A DNA stretch of 64,000 nucleotides from DASZHJ01 sp035604335 (lineage in GTDB: Bacteria; Pseudomonadota; Alphaproteobacteria; ATCC43930; CGMCC-115725), in contig DATNIT010000221.1 of the NCBI GenBank assembly GCA_035604335.1, forward strand, positions 1-64,000, read 5' to 3'. The position numbers and the translations under genes were made by a program. Each line of letters opens with the position of its first letter. Position 1 is the first letter of the stretch. Shown in pieces: positions 34,683 to 45,235 of this stretch. Below the pieces are notes generated by a model. That model was given only the letters and a program-made list of their open reading frames with translations. It ran no database searches and was not told the origin of the DNA.

Positions 34683-35735
34683 TCAGGGTCCGGCAAGCGA
34701 CGTGGGAGTGCGGGGCTCGCTGGCTGCCGCGGTCACGATCCTGGCCTCGCGCAGCAGGACGATGCTGATGCGGCGATTGCTGGGCGCACGAGGGTCGGCG
34801 GGGACCAGGAGATCCCGGTCGGCGAGCCCCACGACCTTTTCGATGCGGTCGGCCGGGACGCCGTCGGTTACGAGCTCGCGCCGACTCGCATTGGCCCGGT
34901 CCGCGGAGAGCTCCCAGTTGGTGTAGTAGCGGCCGAAGGCATAAGGCGCGGCGTCGGTGTGGCCGGTGATGGAGACCTTGTTGGGCAGCTTCTGCACGAC
35001 AAGCGCCACCAGCGCCATCAGCTTCTGTGCGTTGTCCGCCATTTGCGCCGAGCCCAACGGAAACATCGAGCGCTTCTCCTGATCGATGATCTGGATGCGC
35101 AGACCCTCGGGCGTGCGGTCGATGAGCAAGTTGTCCGCGAGGTTCTTGAGTTCGGGCACATCCTGGATGGCCTGGCGCAGCGCGAACTCGGCGGCGGCGA
35201 ACTGCTTCTCTTCGCGCTCCTCGACGCGCTTCTGCAACTCCATCTCGGTCATCTGCTCGACCGGCTTCTTGGCATTGGCGGTGGCGCCGCCGGTCTGGTC
35301 GGTGGGCGTGGTACCGCCGGTCTCTTTGGCGGCCGTGGTGCCGGCGACCTTGTCTCCGACGTCGCCCTGGCCCGATGATCCCGCGAGGTTGCCCTCGTCG
35401 CCTTCGTCGGGCTGGCGGAGCGCCGCTACCGCCAGCTGGAAGCCCGGCGGCGATGCCGTCACGTCCTGCGCGCCCTGTTGGCCCATGGTGAGGCCGCCCA
35501 GCACGCCTCCCGCTCCGCTCTGCGACTTGGACGCGATGGTCGGCTCGAAATAATCGGCGATGCCGCGCTTCTGAATATCGGTGGTGACGTTGAGGAGCCA
35601 GAGCAGCAGGAAGAACGACATCATCGCGGTCACGAAATCGGCGTAGGCGACTTTCCAGGCGCCGCCATGATGAGCCTCGCCCCTGGATTTCTTGACCTTC
35701 TTGATGATGAGCGGGACGTTGCTGCCCTTGGCCAT
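34683..35735 (-). CDS. motB: Flagellar motor stator protein MotB
   Basis: A 350-residue stator subunit. WKVAYADFVTAMMSFFLLLW carries the proton-conducting aspartate D33 in its single membrane helix. A Gly/Thr/Ala-rich periplasmic linker (about 60-165) precedes the OmpA-like peptidoglycan-binding domain (LADNLLIDRTPEGLRIQIID, ITGHTDAAPYAFGRYYTNWE). It begins 12 bases after motA on the same strand. No other flagellar structural gene is in the window, so the motor genes are dispersed. Confidence 0.95.
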   Translation of the reverse strand: MAKGSNVPLIIKKVKKSRGEAHHGGAWKVAYADFVTAMMSFFLLLWLLNVTTDIQKRGIADYFEPTIASKSQSGAGGVLGGLTMGQQGAQDVTASPPGFQLAVAALRQPDEGDEGNLAGSSGQGDVGDKVAGTTAAKETGGTTPTDQTGGATANAKKPVEQMTEMELQKRVEEREEKQFAAAEFALRQAIQDVPELKNLADNLLIDRTPEGLRIQIIDQEKRSMFPLGSAQMADNAQKLMALVALVVQKLPNKVSITGHTDAAPYAFGRYYTNWELSADRANASRRELVTDGVPADRIEKVVGLADRDLLVPADPRAPSNRRISIVLLREARIVTAAASEPRTPTSLAGP

Positions 35736-35747
35736 GATGCGCCCGCC

Positions 35748-36614
35748 CTAGGCCGCCACCGATGGCAGATTGTCGACGGCTTCCTCGACCTCGTAGAAGG
35801 TCGGCCGCACATCGGAGTTGAGCGCCTTGCGTGCGAATTCGACGGCGACCGACGGCGCGTAGCCCTGCATGTACGCGAGGATCGCCGACTTGATGCAGAG
35901 ATAATAGCGGGTCTCCGCTTCCGCCCGGCCCTTCACCGCCGAGGCGATCGGCCCCACGAAGCCGTAAGACAGCAGCACGCCCAGGAAAGTGCCGACCAGC
36001 GCGCCGGCGATCAGTCGGCCGAGCACTGCGGGCGGCTCGGTGATCGAGCCCATGGTGTGGATCACGCCGAGCACGGCGGCGACGATGCCGAGTGCCGGCA
36101 ATGCGTCGGAGGTCAGCGTAATCGCGTGCGAGACCGCCTCGTGCTCGCCATGGTGCGTCTCGATCTCCTCGTCCATCAGCGTCTCCATCTCGTGATGGTT
36201 GTCGGTACCGAGGGTGAGGAGGCGCAGGTAGTCGCACAGGAATATGAGCGCATGCCGGTTGGAGTAGAACAGCGGGAAGCGCTGGAAGAGTGTGCTCTCG
36301 TCAGGCTTCTCCACGTGCTGCTCGAGCGCGAGCGCGCCCTTGGTCTTGGCGAGCTTGAAAACGGAATAGAGCAGGCTCAGGAGCTCGAGGTAGGCGCCCT
36401 TGTCGTATTTCTCGCCTTTGAGCAGACCCAGCACGGCGCCGCCGGCGGCCTTGAGCACGGGGAGGCGGTTCGAGGTCACGAACGCACCCAGCGCTGCGCC
36501 AGCGATGATCATGAACTCGAATGGCTGGAATAGGACGTGCAGTTCTCCGCCGTTCAGCAGAAACCCGCCGAACACGCTCACCAGGACGATGGCTGATCCG
36601 AGTAACAGAAACAT
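35748..36614 (-). CDS. motA: Flagellar motor stator protein MotA
   Basis: A 288-residue four-helix stator protein that forms the ion channel around MotB. Membrane segments are seen near residues 1-20, 30-50, 160-190 and 195-220, with a large cytoplasmic loop (FQRFPLFYSNRHALIFLCDY) that touches the rotor. LGIVAAVLGVIHTMGSITEP marks the conserved third helix. The start at 36614 (MFLLLGSAIVLVSVF) opens the first helix; the open frame beyond it is not family-like. Confidence 0.95.
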   Translation of the reverse strand: MFLLLGSAIVLVSVFGGFLLNGGELHVLFQPFEFMIIAGAALGAFVTSNRLPVLKAAGGAVLGLLKGEKYDKGAYLELLSLLYSVFKLAKTKGALALEQHVEKPDESTLFQRFPLFYSNRHALIFLCDYLRLLTLGTDNHHEMETLMDEEIETHHGEHEAVSHAITLTSDALPALGIVAAVLGVIHTMGSITEPPAVLGRLIAGALVGTFLGVLLSYGFVGPIASAVKGRAEAETRYYLCIKSAILAYMQGYAPSVAVEFARKALNSDVRPTFYEVEEAVDNLPSVAA

Positions 36615-36773
36615 GGGTCTAGACGCGGCGCAGGTGGGGCGATCGGCCCACCCTGTGCGATTTGCGTTAAGAACCCGTTTAGCTGCACCCGCGGGACGCT
36701 GGGACACCCTGCCGCGCGCCATAAATTCCCAATTCCGAGAATGCGATGGCGAAGCGTTAATCATGTGTCTCGG

Positions 36774-37592
36774 CTACAAAATCGGGCCCGGGCTGCCCAG
36801 CGCGTGCTCCGTGAGGCCGCGGGTGATCAGCTCATAGGCCTCTTCCACCGAGTCCGTGCGATGGAAGAGGTTGACGTCCTCGGGACTGATGGTGCCGTAG
36901 CGCGCCAGCGCGTCGAAATTCACCACCTCATCCCAGAACTTGGCGCCGAAGAGCACCAGCGGCATGCGTTTGCGCATCTTGCGCGTCTGCACCAGGGTCA
37001 AGATCTCGAAGAGCTCGTCGAGAGTGCCGTATCCCCCAGGGAAAAGCACGACGGCCTTTGCCAGGTAGACGAACCAGAACTTGCGCATGAAGAAATAATG
37101 GAAGTGGACGTGGAGCTCGCGGCTGACGAAGGGATTATCGAACTCCTCGTTCGGGATCGAGATGGTGAGGCCGACGTTCAGGCCCTTGGCCTCGGAGGCA
37201 CCGCGGTTGGCGGCTTCCATGATGCCCGGGCCGCCGCCGGTGCATACGACGAAGCGGCGGCCGGATTCGCCGAGCTTCTTGGACCAGTCGGTCAAGCGAT
37301 GGGCGAGCTCGCGGGCCGCCTCGTAATAGGCCGAAAGCTCGAGCGCGTTGCGCGCGCCCGCGAGGTCGCCACCGCTGCGCTCGGCCTCCGCCAACGCCGC
37401 TTGCGCGGCCTCACGAGACTTCAGCCGCGCGGAGCCCATGAAGACGATGGTGTCCTGCACCTGATGGCGCTGAAACCGAGAGAGCGGCTCCAGGTATTCC
37501 GACAGAATGCGCAGGGCGCGCGCGTCCTTGCTCTCGAGGAAGCGCTGGTTGTGGTAGGCCTTGGGCTGCCGATGGTGAGGCGGCTCTGCCAT
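36774..37592 (-). CDS. LOG-family (lysine decarboxylase-like) protein
   Basis: A 272-residue nucleotide-monophosphate phosphoribohydrolase-like protein. The two signatures are CTGGGPGIMEAANRGA and LFPGGYGTLDELFE (PGGxGTxxE). Characterised LOG enzymes release cytokinin bases or other purines from the monophosphate; bacterial long forms such as PpnN act on purine nucleotides. It carries an N-terminal extension of about 90 residues relative to the smallest LOG proteins. The C terminus ends within 160 bases of motA, which is on the same strand. Confidence 0.9.
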   Translation of the reverse strand: MAEPPHHRQPKAYHNQRFLESKDARALRILSEYLEPLSRFQRHQVQDTIVFMGSARLKSREAAQAALAEAERSGGDLAGARNALELSAYYEAARELAHRLTDWSKKLGESGRRFVVCTGGGPGIMEAANRGASEAKGLNVGLTISIPNEEFDNPFVSRELHVHFHYFFMRKFWFVYLAKAVVLFPGGYGTLDELFEILTLVQTRKMRKRMPLVLFGAKFWDEVVNFDALARYGTISPEDVNLFHRTDSVEEAYELITRGLTEHALGSPGPIL

Positions 37593-37693
37593 GGCGGGCT
37601 TCCCTCTATGCTGTAGCGGCGGTTCCGCTCAGTGACGCATGCCTCGCCGTCCGAAGTCAAAGTCGCGCGCGCGGCCGGTCGCGCGGCGCGCTC

Positions 37694-40042
37694 TCACGGC
37701 GGCGACAGCGTCTCGACCGCGATCGGGTTTCTTGTGTCGATCATCAGCATGTAGCCATCGCGCCAGGGGCGGACGAGGTCGACGTAGTGCTCCGAGAGCG
37801 GGTTGCCAGCCTCGCCGGGCACGATCATGAAGCGCGTCTGATCGGGGTCGGCCATGTCGACCACCATGCGCAAGCCCGGTGCCAGCGTGTCTTGGTAGGG
37901 TCGGGTCGGACTGCGCACGGCGAAGCCGCCGCGGTTGATCGTGTCCAGCCCTCCGTCGGCGGGGATCGACGTGTCGAGGTAGCGACCGAGCACCGGCACC
38001 GCAGCGAACAGCCGGGTGGCGAATTCCGCCGGATGCGCGCGGCCCCAGCGCCACTCGTCCATGTCGGGGCCGTAGGCGGCGCTGAGATCGCCGAGCGCGA
38101 GCAGGAGCGCGGCCGAGAGCTGCTCCTTGCAGGTTTTCGGCACGGTCAGGATGCGGTCGTCGCACCAGTCCTGGTGGTCCGTCAGGATGCCCGCGATCGC
38201 GTCCGGGTGGAGCGACCAATAGTCGTCGAAGGCGGTACCGAGTCGGTTCGCGAACACGATGCGGTTGAAGTCGCGCAGCCACGCCGTGAAGATCAGCGGC
38301 TCGACCTTGTCCTTGTCCATCCGCCGGTCCCAGCCCTTCAGCCGCTCGATTGCCGCCTGGGCCTGCGGCGTGGTGGCCGTCGTGGTCAGCATCAGCGGCA
38401 GCAGCCGCTCGGCCATCGGCGAGTAGATATCGCGTTGAATGGCGGCCATGCTGTCGAGGGACTGCTGCGGCCGTTGATCGATCAGCGCCGCGATGCGCTG
38501 CGCTCGGAACGGCTCATCCCAATCCCGGCCGAGAAAATAGGGAAAATTGTCGGGCACCGGCTTGTTGTTGGCGGTCACGATCCGGCCAGCGGGCGGATCG
38601 AGCACGCGAGGCATCGCGTCGGACGGGACCCAGCCCGTCCAGTCGAACTCGCCGGTCCAGCCGGGCGAGGGTAGCCACCCGTCGCCGCTCACCCGCGTCG
38701 GAACCCGCGCCGGAGACGTGAAGCCGATGTGGCCATCGACGTCGGCGTAGATCACGTTCTGCTCCGGCGCGCCGAAATTGGCGAGCGCGCGCTGAAAGCT
38801 CTCCCAGTCGACAGCGCGGTTCATTTCCCAGAGCGCCTGCGGCGTCCGGTCGCCGTCCATGAGGTAACTCGCCTGCAGCGCCAGCGCGAAGCCGGGCTGC
38901 GTCGCCTGCTGCGCAGCGCCCGCGAGGTCGGAGATCACCGGTCCGTGCCGCGTCTCTCGGACCGTGAGCTGGACCGGCGGCGCGTCCTTCACGATGATGG
39001 TCTCGGTGCGCGTCTTGAACGGCTGAGCTCCATCGGGCGTCAGGTATTTGCTGGGGTCGTCCGGATCCAGCTTCTCCACGAAGAGGTCCGAGACATCGCT
39101 CCCGGTGTTCGTGAGCCCCCAGGCGATGCGCTCGTTGTGGCCGACGAGGACGATTGGCGCGCCCGGCATGGTGCCGCCCTCGAGCTTGTGCGCGGGTGTC
39201 GCGATATGGACGAGGTACCAGACGCCGGGGATCTCGAGGCCGAGATGCGGATCGTTGGCGAGGATCGGCTTGCCGGAGGCCGAGCGGTTGCCCGCGACCA
39301 CCCAGTTGTTGGACGCCCGAACCGGCTCCTCGAGCACAGGCATGAGGTCCAGCAGCGCATCGAGCGGCAAGCTGCGGTAGATCGGAGCCATCGCGCCGAG
39401 GATGACCGGGCCCTCCTTGGGATAGCCGGGATAGAGGATCGGCATTTCCTCCGGCTTCACGTGCTCGAGTATCTTGGCGCGCACGAGCTCGCCGCGATAA
39501 TTCCCGGCGAGCTGCCACGCCATCAACTTGCCCCAGATCAGCGTATCGGCGGCCCGCCAAGGCTCCGGTCGCGCCCGCAATAGGTAATATTCCGGCGGCA
39601 GCGCCCACCGTCGGTCCACGATGTAGGCGTTGACCCCTGCCGCATAGGCTCGGAGCGCCGCCTGCACCGGCTCGGGAAGATCGCCGAGCTGACGCTCGGC
39701 GGCGCGTGCCAGCCCCAGGGTGCGCATCGTCCGGTCGGTATCAAGCACCCGCGCGCCGAACCATTCGGCAAGCCGCCCGGAGCCATAGCGACGCTGTGCG
39801 TCCATCTGGAAGAGACGGTCCTCGGCATGGACGTAACCGAGCGCGAAGGCGGCATCGAGGTCGTTGGTGGCGACGATGGTGGGCACGCCGATGGCATCGC
39901 GCGCGATCCGCACCGGTGCGGTGATGCCCTGCACGATCCGCGAGCGCCCGAGCGTGGGCAGCCCGGAATGCAGCCAGAGCAACCCCGACAGCGCCACGAT
40001 GACGGGCGAAAGCAGGAGGACGATGAGAATGCGCCGGCCCAT
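37694..40042 (-). CDS. Penicillin acylase-family protein (S45)
   Basis: A 782-residue Ntn-hydrolase of the penicillin amidase/acyl-homoserine-lactone acylase family. Residues 1-25 form a membrane anchor or signal (RILIVLLLSPVIVALSGLLW), then the alpha chain. The autocatalytic nucleophile is S244 in VRASNNWVVAGNRS, which becomes the beta-chain N terminus. Later family segments include LANDPHLGLEIPGVWYLVHI and GRIVTANNKPV. Substrates may be beta-lactams or acyl-homoserine lactones; none can be chosen from sequence. The ATG at 40042 is 30 bases after the aldehyde dehydrogenase stop. Confidence 0.92.
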   Translation of the reverse strand: MGRRILIVLLLSPVIVALSGLLWLHSGLPTLGRSRIVQGITAPVRIARDAIGVPTIVATNDLDAAFALGYVHAEDRLFQMDAQRRYGSGRLAEWFGARVLDTDRTMRTLGLARAAERQLGDLPEPVQAALRAYAAGVNAYIVDRRWALPPEYYLLRARPEPWRAADTLIWGKLMAWQLAGNYRGELVRAKILEHVKPEEMPILYPGYPKEGPVILGAMAPIYRSLPLDALLDLMPVLEEPVRASNNWVVAGNRSASGKPILANDPHLGLEIPGVWYLVHIATPAHKLEGGTMPGAPIVLVGHNERIAWGLTNTGSDVSDLFVEKLDPDDPSKYLTPDGAQPFKTRTETIIVKDAPPVQLTVRETRHGPVISDLAGAAQQATQPGFALALQASYLMDGDRTPQALWEMNRAVDWESFQRALANFGAPEQNVIYADVDGHIGFTSPARVPTRVSGDGWLPSPGWTGEFDWTGWVPSDAMPRVLDPPAGRIVTANNKPVPDNFPYFLGRDWDEPFRAQRIAALIDQRPQQSLDSMAAIQRDIYSPMAERLLPLMLTTTATTPQAQAAIERLKGWDRRMDKDKVEPLIFTAWLRDFNRIVFANRLGTAFDDYWSLHPDAIAGILTDHQDWCDDRILTVPKTCKEQLSAALLLALGDLSAAYGPDMDEWRWGRAHPAEFATRLFAAVPVLGRYLDTSIPADGGLDTINRGGFAVRSPTRPYQDTLAPGLRMVVDMADPDQTRFMIVPGEAGNPLSEHYVDLVRPWRDGYMLMIDTRNPIAVETLSPP

Positions 40043-40071
40043 GCCGGTGCCGACCCGTCGGCTGCCTGCGA

Positions 40072-41571
<1,500 letters not shown>

Positions 41572-41747
41572 GGACGCAGCCTCCCGTCGGGCGGACTAGA
41601 GATGGATGGAGCTCGGAGGGCCTAAGGCCTCGGGCGAATAGGCCTTTTATACACGTCCCCGAGGCGCCCGCCAGCCCCCTCGGGCCGGCTCAAACTGCCG
41701 CAGGATCGTGGGTCCGGGTCGAGCCCCGACCGGCGTCGCAGTCGGTG

Positions 41748-42899
41748 CTACAAGCCGAGTTCGCGCAAGAGTTTCGCGCGGTCGGCGTCGAGGGCGGGGG
41801 CGGGGGAGCGCGTGGGCGGGTCGGTGAACGCGGAGAGCTTCAGCGGATTGCCCGCGAGCTTGAGGGTGCCGGCCTTGGGGTCCTCGACCGTGATCAGCAT
41901 GTTGCGCGCCTCGACTTGCGGATGCGCAAGCGCGCGGTCGACGGTGTTGATGGGGCCGCACGGCACGCCGCCTTTGCCGATGATGTCGATCCAATCTTCC
42001 GCCGGCTTCTTCTCGAGCTCTCGCTCGATCTCGGATTTGAGCACTGCTTGGTTGCGGTTGCGGAGATCATTGGTCCGGTAGTCCGGATGCGCCGCGAGGT
42101 CGGGCCGCCCGATCGCGGCGCAAAGCTTCTGATAGAGGCCGTCGTTGCCGGCGGCGATGATGATGCTCCCGCGCGCGGTCGCGAAGGCTTCGAAGGGCGT
42201 GATCGAAGGATGGCGCGCGCCCAGCGGCCCCGGTACCTCGCCCGTCACGGTGTAGCGCATGATCGCGTTCTCCAGCAGCGCCAGCTGGCAGTCGAACATC
42301 GCGATATCGACCTTGGTCGCTTCGCCGGTCCTCTCGCGATGAAGCAGCGCGGCGTTGACCGCGACCGCCGTATAGAGCCCGGCGCCGATGTCGCCGATGG
42401 ACATGCCGATGCGCACCGGCGGTTGGCCCGGATGTCCGGTGATGCTCATGATGCCGCCCAAGCCCTGCACCACCATGTCGTAGGCGGGCTCCTTGGATGA
42501 CGGGCCGGTGTGGCCGAAACCGGAGGCGGCGGCATAAATGAGCTTGGGGTAGCGTGCGTGCAGACTCGCCCAGCCATAGCCCAGCTTCTCCATAGTGCCC
42601 GGACGGAAGTTCTCGACGATCACGTCCGCGCGCTCGAGCAGCCGCTCGAAGATGCGCCGGTCGGTCTCGGACTTGAGATCGAGCGCGATCGATTCCTTGC
42701 CGCGGTTGACCGAGGAAAAATAGGTGGAGACGCCGTTCTTGAACGGTCCGTATTCACGGGCATCGTCGCCCTTGACCGGCGGCTCCACCTTGATCACGCG
42801 AGCTCCCAGCTCCGCCATCAGGAAGGTGCAATAGGGTCCCGCGAGAATGCGCGAGAGATCGACGACGGTGATGCCGGAAAGCGGGCCGGACGCGGGCAT
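41748..42899 (-). CDS. CaiB/BaiF family CoA-transferase
   Basis: A 383-residue family III CoA-transferase. The N-terminal GITVVDLSRILAGPYCTFLMAELGARVIKVE signature (given as GITVVDLSRILAGPYC, then LGARVIKVEPP) and the catalytic aspartate in EPAYDMVVQGLGG are present. Such enzymes move CoA between carboxylic acids during their activation or breakdown. The start at 42899 (MPASGPLSG) is preferred; one 18 bases upstream also fits. It stands 176 bases before the aldehyde dehydrogenase, in which I see no recognisable signal. Confidence 0.92.
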   Translation of the reverse strand: MPASGPLSGITVVDLSRILAGPYCTFLMAELGARVIKVEPPVKGDDAREYGPFKNGVSTYFSSVNRGKESIALDLKSETDRRIFERLLERADVIVENFRPGTMEKLGYGWASLHARYPKLIYAAASGFGHTGPSSKEPAYDMVVQGLGGIMSITGHPGQPPVRIGMSIGDIGAGLYTAVAVNAALLHRERTGEATKVDIAMFDCQLALLENAIMRYTVTGEVPGPLGARHPSITPFEAFATARGSIIIAAGNDGLYQKLCAAIGRPDLAAHPDYRTNDLRNRNQAVLKSEIERELEKKPAEDWIDIIGKGGVPCGPINTVDRALAHPQVEARNMLITVEDPKAGTLKLAGNPLKLSAFTDPPTRSPAPALDADRAKLLRELGL

Positions 42900-43017
42900 G
42901 GGACTACCTTGACGCAAGGAAATGCCGAGGGTTCGGCGCCATTCCTAGCGCAGGCGTCGGGGGAGGAGCAATCCGGCTGACATGGTTTATGCGGTAGGCA
43001 CGATCGGCGTTTCCCGA

Positions 43018-43503
43018 TCAGTCATCGTCGAACAGACCCCACAGGATGCCGCGTCGGCCGTTGTGGCAGGCGCCGCAATTGGCGGCGGTCTTCACCCTGG
43101 GGTCGCTGAATCGCCGTTGCGGGATCTCGCTGTGGCGGCGGCGCCAGTAGGGTGTGTCGGTGATCCGGAGCGGCGTGGCCGACGAGCTCAGCCCCTGCAT
43201 GAATCGCTCGCCCTCACGGCCACCCGCGAGCCCGTCGCCGGCGTGTGTCGTCAAATAGCCGGTGACGGCTGCCCGGTCCTGATCGCTCAGGCTCGCATCC
43301 TCGCCGAAATGGTGGGACAGGTCCGACAGCAGCTTCTGCCAGGACCTCGCCGGCAGCATCTGCGCGGGATAGGGGATGTGGCACGCGCCGCATTGCTCCG
43401 CGGTGGTCTTCTCGGCGGGGGTGGGCAGGACTCGCGCCGCGTGCGCGGCGAGCGACGTTGCGCACAGGAGAATGAGAAGGGAACAGAGGCTCGATGCTTT
43501 CAT
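43018..43503 (-). CDS. Diheme cytochrome c (DHC)
   Basis: A 161-residue periplasmic cytochrome. The signal peptide is MKASSLCSLLILLCATSLAA with cleavage near residue 22. Heme sites CGACH at 38-42 and CGACH at 143-147 and the run YPAQMLPARSWQKLLSDL match the DHC family (PF09626), the partner of Sphaeroides heme protein. It probably shuttles electrons between the membrane cytochrome b and SHP. The start at 43503 is the signal peptide; a start at 43533 would overlap the SHP gene. Confidence 0.92.
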   Translation of the reverse strand: MKASSLCSLLILLCATSLAAHAARVLPTPAEKTTAEQCGACHIPYPAQMLPARSWQKLLSDLSHHFGEDASLSDQDRAAVTGYLTTHAGDGLAGGREGERFMQGLSSSATPLRITDTPYWRRRHSEIPQRRFSDPRVKTAANCGACHNGRRGILWGLFDDD

Positions 43504-43529
43504 CAGCGGGCTCCACGGGGACAAGATCG

Positions 43530-43943
43530 TCATTGCGTCGCCAGATAGGTGATGACGTCGCCCTTCTCGACCGGCGTGCATTCGCGCCCGAGGACGGTCT
43601 TGCAATTACGCGTGAACCACTGCTCGACCTTCTCGGGATCGGTGAACCGCTCCGGGTTGCTGGAGACTGCCATGGGCTGGATCGACTTGCCCGCGCGGGT
43701 CTGGCCGACGGCATGGGGATCCTGCGTATGGCAGGCGGTGCAGGACCTCGTGTCGGGATTGCCGCCGGTATGGGTCGATGTCCAGAAGCTGCGGCCTCGA
43801 TCCGCCGAGAAGCCCGCGAAGGAGGCGGTCGTTTGCCTTGCCTGCGTCGCCAGCATCGCAAGCACGGAATCTCGGCCAGCCGGCGCGGCCTCGCTCGTGA
43901 GCGCGACACAAAGCAAGGCGGACGCGATTATCCACGGTCTCAT
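43530..43943 (-). CDS. SHP-type (DUF1924) monoheme cytochrome c
   Basis: A 137-residue exported c-type cytochrome of the DUF1924 family, which includes Sphaeroides heme protein (SHP). MRPWIIASALLCVALTSEAA is the signal peptide and CTACH at 68-72 binds the single heme. SHP has an unusual asparagine axial ligand and can bind oxygen or nitric oxide when reduced; the ligand here was not checked by structure. Two late cysteines (FTRNCKTVLGREC) may pair. It lies between the b561-DHC fusion and DHC genes, overlapping the former by four bases. Confidence 0.92.
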   Translation of the reverse strand: MRPWIIASALLCVALTSEAAPAGRDSVLAMLATQARQTTASFAGFSADRGRSFWTSTHTGGNPDTRSCTACHTQDPHAVGQTRAGKSIQPMAVSSNPERFTDPEKVEQWFTRNCKTVLGRECTPVEKGDVITYLATQ

Positions 43944-45109
43944 CGGAACACTCCTTGGTCATAGGTGATCGCCTGGTCGGCGAAGCTGCCGGTTTCCGCG
44001 TCGCTGTGACAGGCCGAGCAATGGCTCTTGGACTTGACGCTCTCGGCCGTGAAAGCCGCGGCCGGAAGCCAGTGGTGCTTTCGCTGCCAATGCGGCGATG
44101 CCGTGATGCGCAGGGGATCGGCCGGAGAGACCGCCGCGATGCGCCGGCCCGCCTCGGTATCCCAAGCCTCCGCGGCATAGGTCGTGAGATAGCGGGTGAT
44201 CTCCGCGGCCTCGGCCGGCGGCAACGAGGCGTCTTCGCCGAAATGGTCCTCGAGTTCCGCCATGAGGGTCTGCCAGGAGCTCCGCGGCAGCAGGCTCGGG
44301 TGGAACGGGTCGTGGCAGGCGCCGCAGTCGCTGCGATAGGTGTTGCTCACGGGCATGTCGGGCACGCCGAGCGGCGCCACTCGCTCGCCCGCGCGCGTGA
44401 TCGCGACACACGCAACCGCGAACGTGGCCAGGATCAGCGTAGCCGGCAGGAGGTTCGCCTTGCGCGGCGCCAAAAGCGGCGGAGGAAAATGCCAGGACTT
44501 GCGTCCCGTGACCATCGCGCCGACCAGGGACTCGCGCCCCATCGCGCGATGCAGGATCACCGCCAGCACGTGCAGCGCGATCAGCCCCAAAGTAATGTTG
44601 ACGAGCAAGGCGTGGATATCCCGCGCGGTGCTGCCGACCTCATAGCTGACGAACCCCGCGAACGGCCCCTGCTTTTCCTCGCCGGCCTGCACCAGCATGC
44701 CCGTGATGACCACGCCGAAGAGGGTGGCGAGCAGCACCACGATCATCAGCGCTCCACCGGGATTGTGCCCGAGATAGGGCTGTGCCCGCCGGTGCAGGAA
44801 ATCCAGTACGTACCGGGCTGCCACGCGCGGTGTCGCCTTGAGATGCGAGAAGCGGCCGTATTCGCTGCCGAACCAGCCCCAGACCAGGCGAAAGACCAGG
44901 AGGGCAGCGACCATGTAGCCGAAGACGAGATGGGTACCGAGGAAACTCTCGGGCAGGACCCACTGGCTCACGCCCGCGCCGGCGAAGGCGACGACCAGCG
45001 CCCAGTGAAAGACACGGATGCCGAGATCCCACACCCGCACGCCGGCGGACGTATCCCTCGTGCCGATCGCGGTTCGCTCGTGCAGCCGGATGTCTCCGTC
45101 TTCGATCAT
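43940..45109 (-). CDS. Cytochrome b561-type membrane protein fused to a diheme cytochrome c domain
   Basis: A 389-residue fusion. Residues 28-200 form a four-helix cytochrome b561 (candidate b-heme ligands H35, H60, H166 and H180). A fifth helix (about 219-238, NLLPATLILATFAVACVAI) leads to a periplasmic DHC domain with heme motifs CGACH (262-266) and CSACH (364-368) and the DHC run LLPRSSWQTLMAELEDHFG. In other bacteria the cytochrome b and DHC are separate chains. With the downstream SHP and DHC genes it should move electrons from quinol to the periplasm. First gene of the operon, preceded by the repeat at 45166-45181. Confidence 0.92.
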   Translation of the reverse strand: MIEDGDIRLHERTAIGTRDTSAGVRVWDLGIRVFHWALVVAFAGAGVSQWVLPESFLGTHLVFGYMVAALLVFRLVWGWFGSEYGRFSHLKATPRVAARYVLDFLHRRAQPYLGHNPGGALMIVVLLATLFGVVITGMLVQAGEEKQGPFAGFVSYEVGSTARDIHALLVNITLGLIALHVLAVILHRAMGRESLVGAMVTGRKSWHFPPPLLAPRKANLLPATLILATFAVACVAITRAGERVAPLGVPDMPVSNTYRSDCGACHDPFHPSLLPRSSWQTLMAELEDHFGEDASLPPAEAAEITRYLTTYAAEAWDTEAGRRIAAVSPADPLRITASPHWQRKHHWLPAAAFTAESVKSKSHCSACHSDAETGSFADQAITYDQGVFR

Positions 45110-45149
45110 GCCATGCCGTTTTGGCGGGAGGTTGGGGAGCAGCCGGCGC

Positions 45150-45167
45150 AGCTTCGCAAGCGAAGCT
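45150..45167. promoter_or_regulatory. 18-bp perfect inverted repeat before the cytochrome operon
   Basis: AGCTTCGCAAGCGAAGCT is a perfect palindrome (eight-base arms, AA centre) at 45150-45167. It touches the first CTTAC of the direct repeat box and lies 41-58 bases before the cytochrome gene start at 45109. It may be a second operator or part of the promoter. No equivalent is seen before the regulator gene. Confidence 0.4.
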
Positions 45168-45181
45168 TACATGACGCTTAC
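45166..45181 (-). promoter_or_regulatory. CTTAC-N6-CTTAC direct repeat, probable response-regulator box (cytochrome operon)
   Basis: Two CTTAC half-sites at 45166-45170 and 45177-45181 repeat with an 11-bp period, as expected for tandem binding of an OmpR/PhoB-type regulator. It lies 57 bases before the cytochrome b561-DHC start. The matching box at 47337-47352 before the regulator shares the consensus CTTACAYGACSCTTACRGG. Read from the minus strand, the half-site is GTAAG. Regulation by the adjacent two-component system is inferred. Confidence 0.7.
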
Positions 45182-45235
45182 AGGGAGGCTCGCTGTCGGC
45201 GAGCGGTGGATCGCAGCAACTCTGTGGCGACCGAA

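Noticed and set aside
43002..43019. GATCGG-N6-CCGATC stem at the end of the DHC gene as a terminator
   Set aside because: The six-base stem overlaps the stop codon and has no T-run on the minus strand.
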